Shown piece by piece: positions 1-12,300 of a stretch of 64,000 nt of DNA. A model generated the notes under the pieces. That model had not been told where the DNA came from and ran no database searches. It saw only the letters and a program-made list of their open reading frames with translations. Origin of the DNA: Cannabis sativa. Its lineage: Eukaryota > Streptophyta > Magnoliopsida > Rosales > Cannabaceae. The position numbers and the translations under genes are program-made. The DNA lies in assembly GCF_029168945.1 (NCBI RefSeq), contig NC_083601.1:36631660-36695659 (forward strand). Direction: 5' to 3'. Each line of letters opens with the position of its first letter. Position 1 is the stretch's first letter.

Positions 1-392
1 TATCTAATTATGGATATTTATATAACTATGTGCGTGTATTAAAAAAATTAAAAAAAGAAAGAAAAAACTAATAAAAGATAAGGAGCTGCATGCACAGGAA
101 TTTGCTCCATGATTAGTGAAACAAGTTTAAGTTTCAGTCCAATGTAAACTCAGACACCTCTCGAATGAAAATTCAGCAGTTAAAACAGAATTTTTTAACA
201 CAATTCATAAACAAGACTGGTATAAAAACTAAATTCGATTGAAAAGAAGACAATGGAAGAGAATACCCAAATCACTGTTTAAAAAAGAAAGAAATGTGCC
301 AACATAATCTGTCAGAAAATAAATAAATAATAATAGAAATAAAACTAGAATTGGACTTATGGATAAGATAAGCAGCGAGTGCGAGGTTATAC

Positions 393-447
393 CTGAGCCA
401 ATAAAGGAACCGAAATTCCGATTCGATATCAAACCTCCGATAGCCAT
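393..447 (-). CDS. Probable first coding exon of a gene leaving the window at the left
   Basis: An ATG at 447 opens 18 codons (begins MAIGGLISNRNFGSFIGS) and stops at a good 5' splice site, CAG|gtataa, at 393/392. The 5' leader to the right is GA/CT-rich (582-602), as in many plant leaders. It also contains a five-codon upstream ORF (MDTEFV). The short N-terminus is basic with Ser, Asn and Arg and no acidic residue, so an organelle-targeting sequence is possible. Bases 1-392 would be intron; I see no second exon there. I do not recognise the protein. The ORF reading on past 393 runs into hydrophobic low-complexity sequence and is best read as intron. Support is moderate only: start context, splice site and leader. 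Confidence 0.4.
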
Positions 448-581
448 TCTGTTTGCTCCGACACCAGTAAAAACGAGCTCAATGAAACTGAAACAATCAG
501 CTCCAATAGAAGAAGCTACTTATACAAACTCAGTATCCATTACCAGTGCTTTTTCTCCTCGAATACGTCGCCGTTTTTAAC

Positions 582-602
582 GCTCTCTCTCTCTCTCTCT
601 CT
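582..602. repeat. (CT)n microsatellite in a probable 5' leader
   Basis: About ten CT dinucleotides lie just upstream (minus-strand sense, GA) of the putative first exon at 393-447. Pyrimidine/purine tracts are common in plant core promoters and leaders. Confidence 0.7.
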
Positions 603-612
603 GTGTCAGAGA

Positions 613-1970
613 CTCGGATCAGCTGAGAGGATAACCAACGGCGTTTCTTCGTTCAATTTTTGCTTCTCAGATTTTTCTTATTATTATTATTATTATTTTT
701 AAAAGCGGGAAAAAAATCTGAGTGGCGTTAAAACCCGAGGTGTTGTAATCATGCCACGTGGAATATCATCTTCAGTAAACATGAGAATTGAGAGGCTATA
801 ATTGAAGCAAAAACGAAATTATGGGAGTGCCCCTGAATCGCACACAGAATCTTTCGGTGGTCTACAAGTTCAACGAGGGTATTTCGGTGAATCTGAAGAG
901 TGAAATATGCGTCTCTTTGTTCACCGCAGAAGGTCCAAATTCCCTAATTCCACCGTCGAAAACGACCGGAAAAGCTATTGAAAAAGTACATTTTAAGAAA
1001 TATGTAATATGTATATATATTAACTATTAAATAAATCATTATTATATTATTTCGTATTTCACAGACCGCATATTTCATAGGGACGTGGAATATCCTCAAT
1101 TGTAAACGTGGCAAGCCTCTCACTTTTCGCCAGTTGGGCTTAAATTGTGATAGGCAATCGAACGACAATGGGATTTTTGTTAAACGTCGTTTGCATTAAC
1201 CACTTATTACAGAATTAAAAAGTCCCAAAATTTGGTGTCTCCTCTCTTTCTTTTTCTTTTTTTTTTTCCGTTTGATAATTTGGTGTCTCCTCTCTGCACC
1301 TTATCTACCAAGACTCAAAAGATAAAAAATTATATATTTTATTTTTTGGTTTAAACATATATTATGTTGATTATTTATATATTAATACAAACAAATAATG
1401 TAGCATTTTAATAATAATAATGTAGCATTTAAATAGAGATGGGACACGAAACTTGGAGACGTGTGATTTTAATTAGGCACATTACGCCACTATCGGTCAA
1501 CACTGTAAAATTTCTTGATGGTCCGATCCGACACAATATCAATTCTACATATAACTAAACTAATTGACAAGAATAAAAAAAGGCAGCATAAATCCTCCAA
1601 TTGATCTATTTTATCTGTAACACGCTATTGCAAAGAACAATTACATATCTCGTATAACTTGATTAGATTAATAGCTCGTGAAACTCTAATAAAAAAAAAT
1701 TAATACGTTATCTAATGAAGAAAAGAATGCTAATAAAATCAAATAAAATAAGGCAGAAAAAAAAAAACAAATTAAATATATTATTAAGGTAAGTACTGCT
1801 AGGTTGGCAAAGCCTAAAATCAACATAAAATGCTCACTGTGCAGTGATATTCCGTTTCCGTAGAAGCTGCAATGATCATTAAGTAAGAAATAAGATGACT
1901 GAAAATGCTCACTTTCTTGCATCGAAAAAAAAAGGCTCACTTTTCAATTTGCATATAAATAAGTAATATA
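613..1970. other. Intergenic, AT-rich, no supported gene
   Basis: No ORF here shows a recognisable domain. Visible items are a TAT trinucleotide run near 680-700, a palindromic CACGTG G-box at 755-760, and a second ACGTGGAATATC match near 1082 that resembles the sequence around the G-box. A short duplicated phrase, ttggtgtctcctctct, occurs at about 1232 and 1281. A moderately GC-balanced block at 820-990 could be transcribed sequence, but I cannot assign it. Confidence 0.5.
755..760. promoter_or_regulatory. G-box (CACGTG)
   Basis: A perfect CACGTG inside CCACGTGG lies about 300 bp upstream of the putative first exon at 393-447. This core is bound by bZIP and bHLH factors in plants. A role here is inferred from position only. 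Confidence 0.3.
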
Positions 1971-1975
1971 GTATT

Positions 1976-2453
1976 TGTTAGACATTTATTTGTATAAACT
2001 GAAATATATGTATGATAATGTATAAAGTGCGGAATTAAATCAAACATATATACATTATGAATAAGGATCGAAATACCTCCAGCCATTGATTCTTGAGCTT
2101 CAAACCCACATAAGCTTTGATCTGCAAAGGAAACTGGTTGATGTGGGTAATCGGGCTTCCTCGCTCTCTCAACTCTCTTTAGATGGAATTTGCTGTTATG
2201 AACAGAATGAGTGAGGAGCTCGGGGACCGAGACCCTATATTTATAGGTGAGATACTCCATCGATTCGTGCCACATTAATTGTCAGAATATTTTGACAATT
2301 AATTTAGGAAATCAAATCAGGTAATGAATATAGAAATCTGACCATATATAGAATATTACGTAATTGATTCTGTCAAGATTCAATGAATATAAAATATTCA
2401 TTTATCAGAATCAATAATATTATTTTATTTCCTTAATTAGAAATATTCTAATA
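1976..2453 (-). repeat. 3' LTR (left copy, 478 bp)
   Basis: Plus-strand ends are TGTTAGA and TCTAATA, so in element sense the LTR begins TA and ends CA. It matches 8517-8996 apart from a short patch after the TATA region (cgattcg here, cagtatctg there). A minus-strand TATA element (TATAAATATA) lies at 2236-2245. An open frame of about 95 shared codons crosses the LTR, but its ATG lies upstream of the TATA box, so it is unlikely to be translated. Confidence 0.93.
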
Positions 2454-2463
2454 TTCTCCCACT
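2454..2463 (-). other. Polypurine tract of the LTR element
   Basis: The minus strand reads AGTGGGAGAA immediately before the 3' LTR. A short GGGAGA-type purine run here is typical of Copia elements and would prime plus-strand DNA synthesis. Confidence 0.7.
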
Positions 2464-2786
2464 TGGTCAGCATTTAAACTAAAACATTCAAACCCAAACG
2501 TTCCTCATTATATAATAAACATACGAATCATAATGTATATGTCCTCATTATAAGTCGAGTATTATCTTCCATGTATTACGATATATTTATTATATAACAA
2601 TGTACTTTATGTGGCAATGTACTTAAGTGAATAAACCCTAACCCTTATGTTTATTCAGGTCCTCTTACGATAATTTTCTCAGATGAAATTAAGGTGCACA
2701 TAAATATGAGAAAATATCGAAATTAGAGTTTCATTAAATAATTTTTGGTTGTACAAATAAAAAAACTGCATATGGGTTAACTGAAT

Positions 2787-2935
2787 CCCATATTTACTTT
2801 ATGATCCTTGAATTTGTGTTGCGGCATGCCTTTAGTCAAGGATCTATGCGATCACCCAATTCAGTTTGCGTGATTAATGACCACTTATCACGCCTTTTTT
2901 ATGGCTAAATACTTAATGTCGATATGCTAGCTTCG
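2787..2935 (-). pseudogene. Relic of Copia RNase H C-terminus
   Basis: Two short minus-strand stretches resemble the end of Copia pol. One, at 2901-2926, encodes HIDIKYLA, like the conserved RNase H segment. The other, at 2787-2834, encodes a piece beginning GMPQHKFKD followed by HKVNMGF, like the usual end of these polyproteins. Stops and single-base losses separate them. Position beside the polypurine tract is right for the end of Copia pol. The family assignment rests on remembered consensus, not an alignment. Confidence 0.6.
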
Positions 2936-5900
2936 ACCAGTACTCTTAGAGTTATTAGCCATAAATATTGTAGCTGAATTTATCGCAAAATTTTCTTAAT
3001 GGCCTAATGAAACTGTAATTCTGAACTCTAGGCCTACTATGAAACTCTATAATACATCATACGAGATGTATCCTCAAAACAATAAATGAATGTGACTTCT
3101 ATAGTGAAAATAACAATCAAGATTCTCCACAATATAACTTACTGGTAATCTTAAGGTTGTAATAAAATATTGACTTACGTGAATCAATATAACCAGTGAA
3201 GTGTGGAAGAATCTAATTGGTTAACTATATTTCCAGATGGTCAATTCATCTTAAAATATGTATGAATATAATTTTTAGTATTTTAAAGATACCTCATCAC
3301 TTTGTATGAAAAATAAAGTGGTCTTAACTTTAGTTATTCTGATACTACTTAACGATCCTGAAACAAATGTAATGCAAAGTCTTATTCAGACTCTTAGGCA
3401 TACATTAGGCTTCTAAAATAGAAGCAAATGAATGTTCTTAATTTATTCTCACTCCACATCATTTTTCAGATGCTAGTTCGAGTTGAATTTATCACACTTA
3501 AAGATAAAGGTTATATCTGATGAATAATACATAATTTTATTTAATCAGAGATGCTGTGGCTACTCTCTAATTAATTAAAATTATATATATTATTTATATT
3601 CCTTATCTCAAAATAATAATTTAAGATATGAATGATTTCAACTTATATAGAAAACTTTTATCATCATTTGCAAGTAACATATTGTCAACGTATAAAACAA
3701 ATATTACTCCCACTAACCTTCTGGTATATAATTATTTCCATAATTCTCTTTTCAAACCTAAAGGAAAAGATGATTTAATACCAATTTGTGAGATGTTTGT
3801 TTTAATCTACAGGTAGACACTTTAAGCTTGCATATGTTCACCACTATTAGAGGAAAATCTTTATGACAGTCTATATACCTTCTCCTCTAGTTCACTATTT
3901 GGAATTGATTAATGAATTAAAACAAGCAACAAAGGCCAAGGTCTATAATAGAATCTTTTATAAAAACAAGTGAGAATGTAAATCTCCTTTGTTATTGATT
4001 CTTAGTTCAAAATGAACTTCTTAGCAATGAATATTCTTTTATATCTTTATGTTTCTCAATGTTGCCTAATGAATATTATTGGTGAAAAAACCTATGCTTA
4101 ATTAATGTTCTCCACCCCATTAGGCAACTTTACTAAAGATAAACTTTATTGCTATTTAAGATATTCATTTCTTCATTCATGGCATATTGTACTACAACTT
4201 CAATTCTTTATCATTCTATAATTTAATTTGTGTCTCAAATTAATATTGTAGTTGAACTCTTATTGTACAAAATGTGATCACTAGAATACATTGATCTTAC
4301 TGTTCTAATAAGTTATCTTAAGGATGGACCAACAAACTCTTAAAAGAGCAAATGGTTCAATAGCATGTTATTTTAGAAATTGTAAGCAATTACTAAATAA
4401 CATAACTTATTAGAATTTTACCAATGACTTGTATATTATTAATGATTAGTTATGAATTCTCAATAACCAGTAATCTTAAGGGTTGTTGTGAATCATAATT
4501 AATCTAACACTTGAGGTGGAAGTTTGAGAAAATATGAATGATCTTTCTCGGAAACTAGGTTCCTAGATTGATCACTCCCACTGATCAAGTCAATTCTTAA
4601 TTCCACAATTCTAGTGTTGTGAGATGGATAATAAAATATGTAACCCTTAAACCTTATAGCTTTTCAAATGAAATATGCTCATTTATGGTTTAGGGCCCAG
4701 ATCTTTTCTTTGACAATTGTACTCTAACTATATATGGGTATTTATAAAATGTGTACATGTCATCAAGTCGGTTTTCAACCTTATCACAACTCAAAATATG
4801 TTTGAGAAACAACTTTGGTTAGAACACGATTCGATATGTACACCCCATTGTTGAGTATCAATAGACAAAGATTTAGGAAAGATTGGAGTTTGCTATGTAG
4901 GCTCCACCCCATGTCCAAAAAATGCTTAGTTTCTTAAATCTGTTACACACTATAATTTGGGTGTACCAAGCATATGTATCGGGCAATGAACCCATGCTTT
5001 TAAAGAAACTTTACAAATACACTGGGAGTTTATCCATACTCACGAATTTTAATGTAATATTCTCTATTTTATTTTTGATCTCACTATCTTAATATGCAAA
5101 ATGCACTATTTCTCTACTTAAGATTTAAATGTCTTTGAAACATATAAATCTATACTTTTGTAGAAAAATAATTTATGTGAGTAATCGTTAAAAATGAGAT
5201 GCAAAATTTGAGTCCATGTCTTCAAAATTAATTGACTTGTATGATTTCTAATATGATAGAATTCTAATGTGCACCGATTTTGACTTGTTGGAATACATAT
5301 TCTTAATGAAATTCACACAAGTTCTAAATAAAGTTAGTAAAATCAAGTGTAATGAAGATCCCCACCATTTACTAACATTTATTCTATTTATGGAGATATG
5401 TTCCATAATTTTTGGTGCTATAATGTAGAAGAATTCTTATTAATAACACATTTCTTATTGTCAGATTGAACTTGCATATCTTTATGAGTGACATCATTTG
5501 TAGTAAAGACCTCTAAATGTGTCTAAATCAAGTTTCAATAGAATCTTGGAACATAAAGGTCTTTGCCAATTTTAAAACAAAGCCACTACTATATTGCTTG
5601 TTCCTTAAACTTCTAAATGTGAGAACTTATCTTGTCTGTGGATAAGATTTGGTCACAAGCTATCGACTTTCTTAGGTTTATTTGTAAACCTTGCAAGAAA
5701 TTATGAATGTGGAATAACAATCTAAAATAATCCACTATGTGTTAATAATCACATTAACTATATTAGAATGAATTCATACACAATAAATTAAAATTTATTG
5801 GTGATAATAAAGTGTGATTTATTTTTCTTAATAAAAACTGTACATTTTAGATTAAGTTATCAGAATAAATTTTTGGAAATTTCTACTGGTATGGAAGAAA

Positions 5901-6002
5901 TTTATGAATAGTGATGTAATAAAATTACATATATAGTTTTGAGGTTTAAATGAATCATGTTTTTACCAATGAATAAACATGCTTACATATGAAATCTTAT
6001 TA

Positions 6003-6800
6003 AACAAAAATTGCCTGTGGGCTAAATTTTTAATTTAATAAGATTAGATTTAGATGTAGATTATGATAGATTTACACAATTTATGAAAAACTTAAAGTTT
6101 AATATTTCTATCTCAATGAAAGGTATGAAACACTTAATTATTTATAAATGTTTCAAAATTTTATACTTTATGATAAAATTATTAAATTAAATCTACATAA
6201 TTTCCTGTGGGATAAATTAAGAGAATTTAACTTAACATATTAATTATGTAAATATAATAAAATCCCTGTAGGGTAAGATTATTATGTTCACATAATTCAT
6301 GTCCATTATGTGATCTTGATCCACTTAATGTATATAATTTTATATAATTAAGGATGCTGTGGCTACTCCCTAATTATTTAAAATTATGTGGTTCACTAGA
6401 CACCAAAGTATAAACTGAAGATTAAAATTTTACTAAATCCAAAATAGCCTGTGGGCTAAATGTTAAATTTAATAAAATTAGATGAACTTTATGATAGATT
6501 TAATTAAACATTTAGTTTTGGAAAATGAAGGTTTATTATCTATCTTTAATTAAATTTGTGATAACACTATTAAATTAAATCCCCATAACTCCCTGTGGGG
6601 TAAATTAAGAGAATTTAATTTAACATATTATCCTAATTAATTATACAAATATAATAAAATCCCTGTGGGGTAAAATTATTATACCTATATAATTAATTAC
6701 AAGTTATGTCCATTAAGGTGAATTTTAATTAATGTATAATTTTATACAAATAAGGATGCTGTGGCTACTCCCTAATTATATAAAATTATATGGTTCACTA
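6003..6800. repeat. Imperfect tandem modules inside the LTR element
   Basis: Two units of about 400-430 bp share the same order of motifs: cctgtgggctaaat (6014 and 6448), cctgtggggtaaat-like (near 6204 and 6588), a second ccctgtrgggtaa (near 6264 and 6660), then ggatgctgtggctactccc (6352 and 6753). A third copy of the last motif, with the same gctgtggctact core, is at about 3548. The spacing shrinks by about 30 bp between units, so both have diverged since duplication. Confidence 0.75.
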
Positions 6801-8059
6801 TGACATTAGGTATTGGGCTCTACCTAAAAGTAATTTCGTTATTAACATAGTAGACAATCACTGAGATTAGTGCTCCTAGTGTGGTCGTCCGAAGATCATT
6901 AAAACCCGTTCTAGATATGAGCATTTGTCCCAAGTTCATGTTTTCTTATGTCAAACCACAAAATTACTTACATTTTATTCATATTTTATTCATTTTAGGA
7001 AGTTTTATGAATATTTTATGAATAATTTTATGAAGTTTTATGAAACTTAATGTGCTAGATAAAATATTCAACCTATCTTAATGTTTGAACATTTCTAAAT
7101 ATATCTAGCACTATAAAAGGAATTTATGTATAGCATTTAAATCATACAAATCAAAATTAATTGTATTAAAAATAAATTTTCCAAATAAATACAAATTAAA
7201 ACAATTATTGTATGATAATATATTAAATGCTTAATTCCATGATATGTAATTAATTATGCATTTATAACCATATAATATCTTAATTATTTGTACTAATAAT
7301 TAATTTGTATAAATAAGGTAAATATACAAATTAGTACAATTAATTATATGAAATCAATTAAATGCAAAATTAAAGAATATACTTAATGGCAGATTATCAA
7401 TTAATTTAATCAATAAATTACTTAATTGGTAAATAAATATAATAATTGCGCACTTAATTGTAGAATAATTAAATATTCACATTCTTAAAATATCACAATT
7501 ATTGTAATTACATGTAAAAGCATGTAATTAATTTACCAAATTAGAAACTTTCCATAATAATTTATTACTAAATAACATATAATATATGAAGATATATGTT
7601 AAATAAGAATGGAAAGTTAAACAAATGTAATTTAATTGACTAAATCAACAAAAATAAGGAAATAAAATAAAATTCCAAAAATAAATCAAAGTAACAAAAT
7701 TTCGAAATTTTCTTAAATTTTTCTTAATTTTCCTTTTTTTTTTTTTTGAAAAACTGCCATGAAAAACAACACCGATGACCAAAATTCATGAAACCAATTC
7801 CAAAATGATCTAAATGAATAAATTAAGAGATCCATATTGATTTCAAGCATCGAAAACACGTAAAATGTAGAATTTAATTTCATAAAAAATTCTTTCGGGT
7901 CCGATCGTGTTCTTAAGAGAATTTTTTCAGTTTTCAGATGGGTTTTAAATCCTTTTCATTCATAAAATCGATCTAAAATATTATATGAATATAGTAATGA
8001 ATAGAGGATTTAAATAAATACCGAAAATGAAAACGGAAAAATTATAGACCGAAAAATAA

Positions 8060-8470
8060 AATTTTCATGTATATATATACTCGTATACAATGTATATATA
8101 CTGCATAAAATCATCATTAATGTATGAAAGAGAGTATTACATACAATTTTATGCAACAAAAATATGAAAGCATTGAGTATTATACATAAACATATATACA
8201 TGAAAATTATATGTATACACACAGTATATGAATATAAATATGAATGTGCATATATATATGAACATATAGATTATGAAATATTAATATAAAAGTATGTATA
8301 TAAATATGAATATATATACGTAAATGAAAAGAAAATGTATATAAAATATATATACAAACAAAAACCAATACTGGATATGTATATATATATACATATATAC
8401 TTATATATACACATTAAACCATATAAAATATCAACACTGTATATACGAGTATATATATATATATATGAAA
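8060..8470. repeat. TA/TATG-rich low-complexity block
   Basis: Dense tatata, atatgtata and tatgaatat runs fill this stretch just inside the 5' end of the LTR element. In element sense this is the untranslated leader downstream of the primer site. No coding potential is visible. Confidence 0.6.
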
Positions 8471-8502
8471 CTCAAACTAAAATCAAGACAGAGATAAAAA
8501 CT

Positions 8503-8514
8503 GCTCTGATACCA
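8503..8514 (-). other. Primer binding site, initiator tRNA-Met
   Basis: The minus strand reads TGGTATCAGAGC, the usual plant Copia PBS complementary to the 3' end of initiator tRNA-Met. It begins two bases inside the 5' LTR end. This fixes the element's orientation. Confidence 0.9.
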
Positions 8515-8516
8515 AC

Positions 8517-8996
8517 TGTTAGACATTTATTTGTATAAACTGAAATATATGTATGATAATGTATAAAGTGCGGAATTAAATCAAACATATATACATTATG
8601 AATAAGGATCGAAATACCTCCAGCCATTGATTCTTGAGCTTCAAACCCACATAAGCTTTGATCTGCAAAGGAAACTGGTTGATGTGGGTAATCGGGCTTC
8701 CTCGCTCTCTCAACTCTCTTTAGATGGAATTTGCTGTTATGAACAGAATGAGTGAGGAGCTCGGGGACCGAGACCCTATATTTATAGGTGAGATACTCCA
8801 TCAGTATCTGTGCCACATTAATTGTCAGAATATTTTGACAATTAATTTAGGAAATCAAATCAGGTAATGAATATAGAAATCTGACCATATATAGAATATT
8901 ACGTAATTGATTCTGTCAAGATTCAATGAATATAAAATATTCATTTATCAGAATCAATAATATTATTTTATTTCCTTAATTAGAAATATTCTAATA
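8517..8996 (-). repeat. 5' LTR (right copy, 480 bp)
   Basis: Same sequence as 1976-2453 apart from one short patch. The minus-strand TATA element is at 8777-8786, so element transcription should start a little to its left and run toward 2454. The flanking gtatt at 8997-9001 is the second half of the target duplication. Confidence 0.93.
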
Positions 8997-9001
8997 GTAT
9001 T

Positions 9002-9319
9002 TTCTTTCTTCTACGAAATTCAAAACGCCCACTTTGAATGAAACCCAATCGATCTGCTATGGTACATCGTTCATGGATATAAACTAAACAAGGAAAAAAG
9101 AGAGCATAAATATATAGCTAGATCAAAAAAAGAGAAGAAATTCAATGCTTATCACATAATCATTGTCATTACCAAAGAAAGATATAAAATACAACTAGGC
9201 ATTAGCTATTTGTGTTATTGTTATAATATTAAAAATAAAATGAAATAGAGATAACAATAATAAACTATGGCAGGATTCCAACAAAATAGTAAACCCAAAC
9301 CCAAAATCAATTCACTAGT
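9002..9319. other. 3' flank of the GPAT gene
   Basis: Lies between the LTR element's target duplication and the GPAT stop codon. It is AT-rich and probably contains the GPAT 3' UTR, since the gene reads leftward. The LTR element inserted only about 320 bp from the stop codon. Confidence 0.5.
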
Positions 9320-12300
9320 TCACTTCTTATTATTATACATAGACTCGACCTTGCCATCATTATCCCCAAGCAACCAATACTTATCCTTCCGCGTCAATCC
9401 AGTGCACTCGAACCCCAGAGTATCACCCAGCACCTTCTGCACGTGATTGGCCACCTCGATCGACGACTTCCCTCCGGCCTTACACGTCATACTCTCCGGC
9501 AATTGATCAAGGAACGTGATCTCGTAGGTGGGCCTGGGGTTCATGAAGAAGAAGTATGGGTCCCAGAACTTCACTCCTCTCACAGTCGTCCCATAAAACA
9601 TGCTCTGCTTACAGTTCACTGCAACGGGCACGATCTTATCGCTCATCTCTGCAAACAAAGCACTGAATCGCAGCAAGTAAGGTTCTCGACACGTGGTGCC
9701 CTCCGGGCATACCACTAAATCTCCCTTCTGGAGCAGCGCCGAGATACGGCGCGCGTCGTCCACGCGGTCCCGTGTGAGCGCAATTGCGGGGATGGGCGAG
9801 AGGAAGCGCGAAAGCCTGCTGACACTGTAGGTGACGGTGGACACTTTGCGGCCCAAGGCGATAGCGCAAATGATGGGGTCCAGGGCGGTACGGTGGTTGC
9901 AAACGTAGAGAATTCCGGGGCTCTGCGGTGGAGGTCGATTTCCACGGATCTTGAGCTTGATGCCTAGCATGGCGTAGGTGTAGGGGACTATGCGCTCGGG
10001 AAGGGGGAGGTTGATGTAGACACGAAGGATACAGAGGATAAAACCGAAGGGTAGCCAGAGGTAGGTAATGATGGCATTGAGTATGTCCGGGCGTTGGACA
10101 AGGCGGCCATCGTGGAAGATTATCTTGTTCTTAAGGCGATCGAGTTCGACTGGAGTGGCTGTTTTGCTTGGGGGCACCATGTAACCTTCCTGCTTGGCCA
10201 ATTATATATAGATAGAATTAATGAATATTTATGATACATGTTTCTTTCTTTAAAATAAAGTCATGCATGCATGCAATTAATATAATATATTATGCTGTTT
10301 TAATAGTATTAAATGCTATACGTTAATTAACCTAGCTAATGATTTATAGCGAAAGTAAGGTGGCGTTTGGTTGGAGGTAATAAAATGGAATGGAATGGAA
10401 AGAAAATAATTTTCATTCCATTCCTTTGTTTGGTTGCATTTTAAAGTATTGGAATGGCATTCCAATGGAATGCTCTTTCCACCATTTTGGTGGAATGGCT
10501 ATTCCATTTTAAAAAGGAAGAAATGACCATTCCAATGTAACAAGAAAAAAAATTTAATTATTTTTTTATCAATTTTTTTTATCCATTTTAAATTTTATTC
10601 CATTCCATTCTTATTCCTATTCCCATTCCTATTCCTATATTTTTATTCCTCCCAACCAAACGCCTCCTAGTTCGCTTGTGTAGTATTCATATATGTTAAA
10701 TATATTAGAAATGTTAAAAGGTATGAGGTGTAATATTGTTATCGCAATTAATATCATCTCATTTATTATATTTTAATAAAGAGTATAGTAAGTCATTAAT
10801 CAATTATAAAACATCACCTTAATTAGCACCTTATTAGTGTCTTACATATATGTTCTAAATATATAAGATTTTATTATAAAATTAATATTTAAGTATTTTT
10901 AATTAGTGACATTTTTCCAATTGACACTAGAAAAGAACATAATGACATTTATGCATCTTTACTCACATGAATATATCTTACATTTTTCGCAAATGTTATT
11001 AAAACCATTAATATTACTGAAAATTTTCAAATGTTAGTAAATCCAATTTTTAGTGTACTTCACAAGTTCATGATAAAGACATTAATCGTTTAAAAGAGTA
11101 ATAAGAGTACTACTGTACTACTATCAATAATAATTATCCACGACTTATAAAGGACATCACACCGAAATTATTTGAATTGTATTTATTTATAGCTTTGTCT
11201 TATATATGTTCATCTAGAAAAAAAAAATCAAAGGTTTTTGAATAGCTATTGCAATTTGCACGGTCATAATATTAATCAGAGATAACTATTTCTCGAAAGC
11301 AAATTGTACTTGTGACGCTTAAATGTATTTTTTTTTTTTAATTGCCAATAATAGATCAGAAAGGAAATTGCACAGAGTAACTTAATTTGTGTACTGTGCC
11401 TGTGTGACCACACTTCTCACGACGAATTATATATTAGTTCATCACCACAAGTTATCCTTTGGTCACCTTCTCTTAATTATCCTACTTTTTGTTTCAACAT
11501 ACTTCAAACTACCTATGGTATATGATATGACTATATATATATATCAAAAGGATAAAAAAAATGTTTGTGTTTATTATAATTATTGTAAATGATATAAGTT
11601 TCAAATTCAATGGTATATATAAGGGTATGACGTAATTACGTAATAATTCAAACTATCTTTTTTTGATGTGAATATCTTAATAGCCTACAAAAGTATGAAT
11701 ATAAACATTACTATTATAAACATTACACGCCCTAAAACTGACTTTCATTGAAGTATATTAAATGCGACATGAAATAATAATTTAAGAATGGACCACCTAA
11801 TCGTCTTAGCTGGAATGCAGTTGGGGAATGGTTAAGGCAATGGGTCCCAATTGGGGCCCGCAAGCCACACTTCATAATTTCATAATATGACTAGTTTTTT
11901 TAATTTTTCTCCTACTTTTCATTACGTCAAACCCATTCTCACATTATCACATATTAATTTTTCTTCTACTTTTCACTCCAAAATATGACTAATAATACAA
12001 GTAAAAACAGAAACTCGATCGACCAAGAAAATCTCTCCCATCAAAACTATAACCGATCAGCAAAAAAGTTATAGTTTTCGTTACCAAAAAGAGCAACACT
12101 TGAATTTATAATGTGGCTTCCATGTTTTATACCAGTTAATTAACTAGCAAGACTGTGAGTAAGAATTATAAAATTATTATTGATCAATAATCATGACATC
12201 ATGTCATGGACGTGCATTATTGGAGGATATATGTACATTTTATAATTAATCTTAATTTAAATTAATTATCATTATATGATAGTGTTTTAAGAGTAATAAT

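Larger units (their letters stand above)
1976..8996 (-). mobile_element. Non-autonomous Copia-type LTR retrotransposon, recent insertion
   Basis: Two near-identical direct repeats (1976-2453 and 8517-8996) flank 6.06 kb of AT-rich DNA. The 5-bp target duplication gtatt lies outside both ends (1971-1975 and 8997-9001). A primer binding site matching initiator tRNA-Met sits 2 bp inside the right LTR on the minus strand, so the element reads right to left. A purine-rich tract borders the left LTR. No gag-pol ORF survives on either strand; the longest internal ORFs are about 60-70 codons. A degraded piece of Copia RNase H remains at 2787-2935. The LTRs differ only in one 7/9-bp patch, so insertion was recent although the coding region is dead. 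It was therefore probably mobilised by enzymes from another element. Confidence 0.93.

Noticed and set aside
944..1168. Overlapping ORFs on both strands at 821-1168
   Set aside because: Short, no recognisable domain, and no splice or start context that links them to a gene.
1937..2275. 112-codon minus-strand ORF, repeated at 8472-8816
   Set aside because: It lies in the LTRs, its start is upstream of the LTR TATA box, and it is preserved only because the LTRs are near-identical. No known domain.
9443..9945. Three ORFs of 76-91 codons overlapping GPAT exon 3
   Set aside because: Shadow frames of the GC-richer GPAT coding exon.
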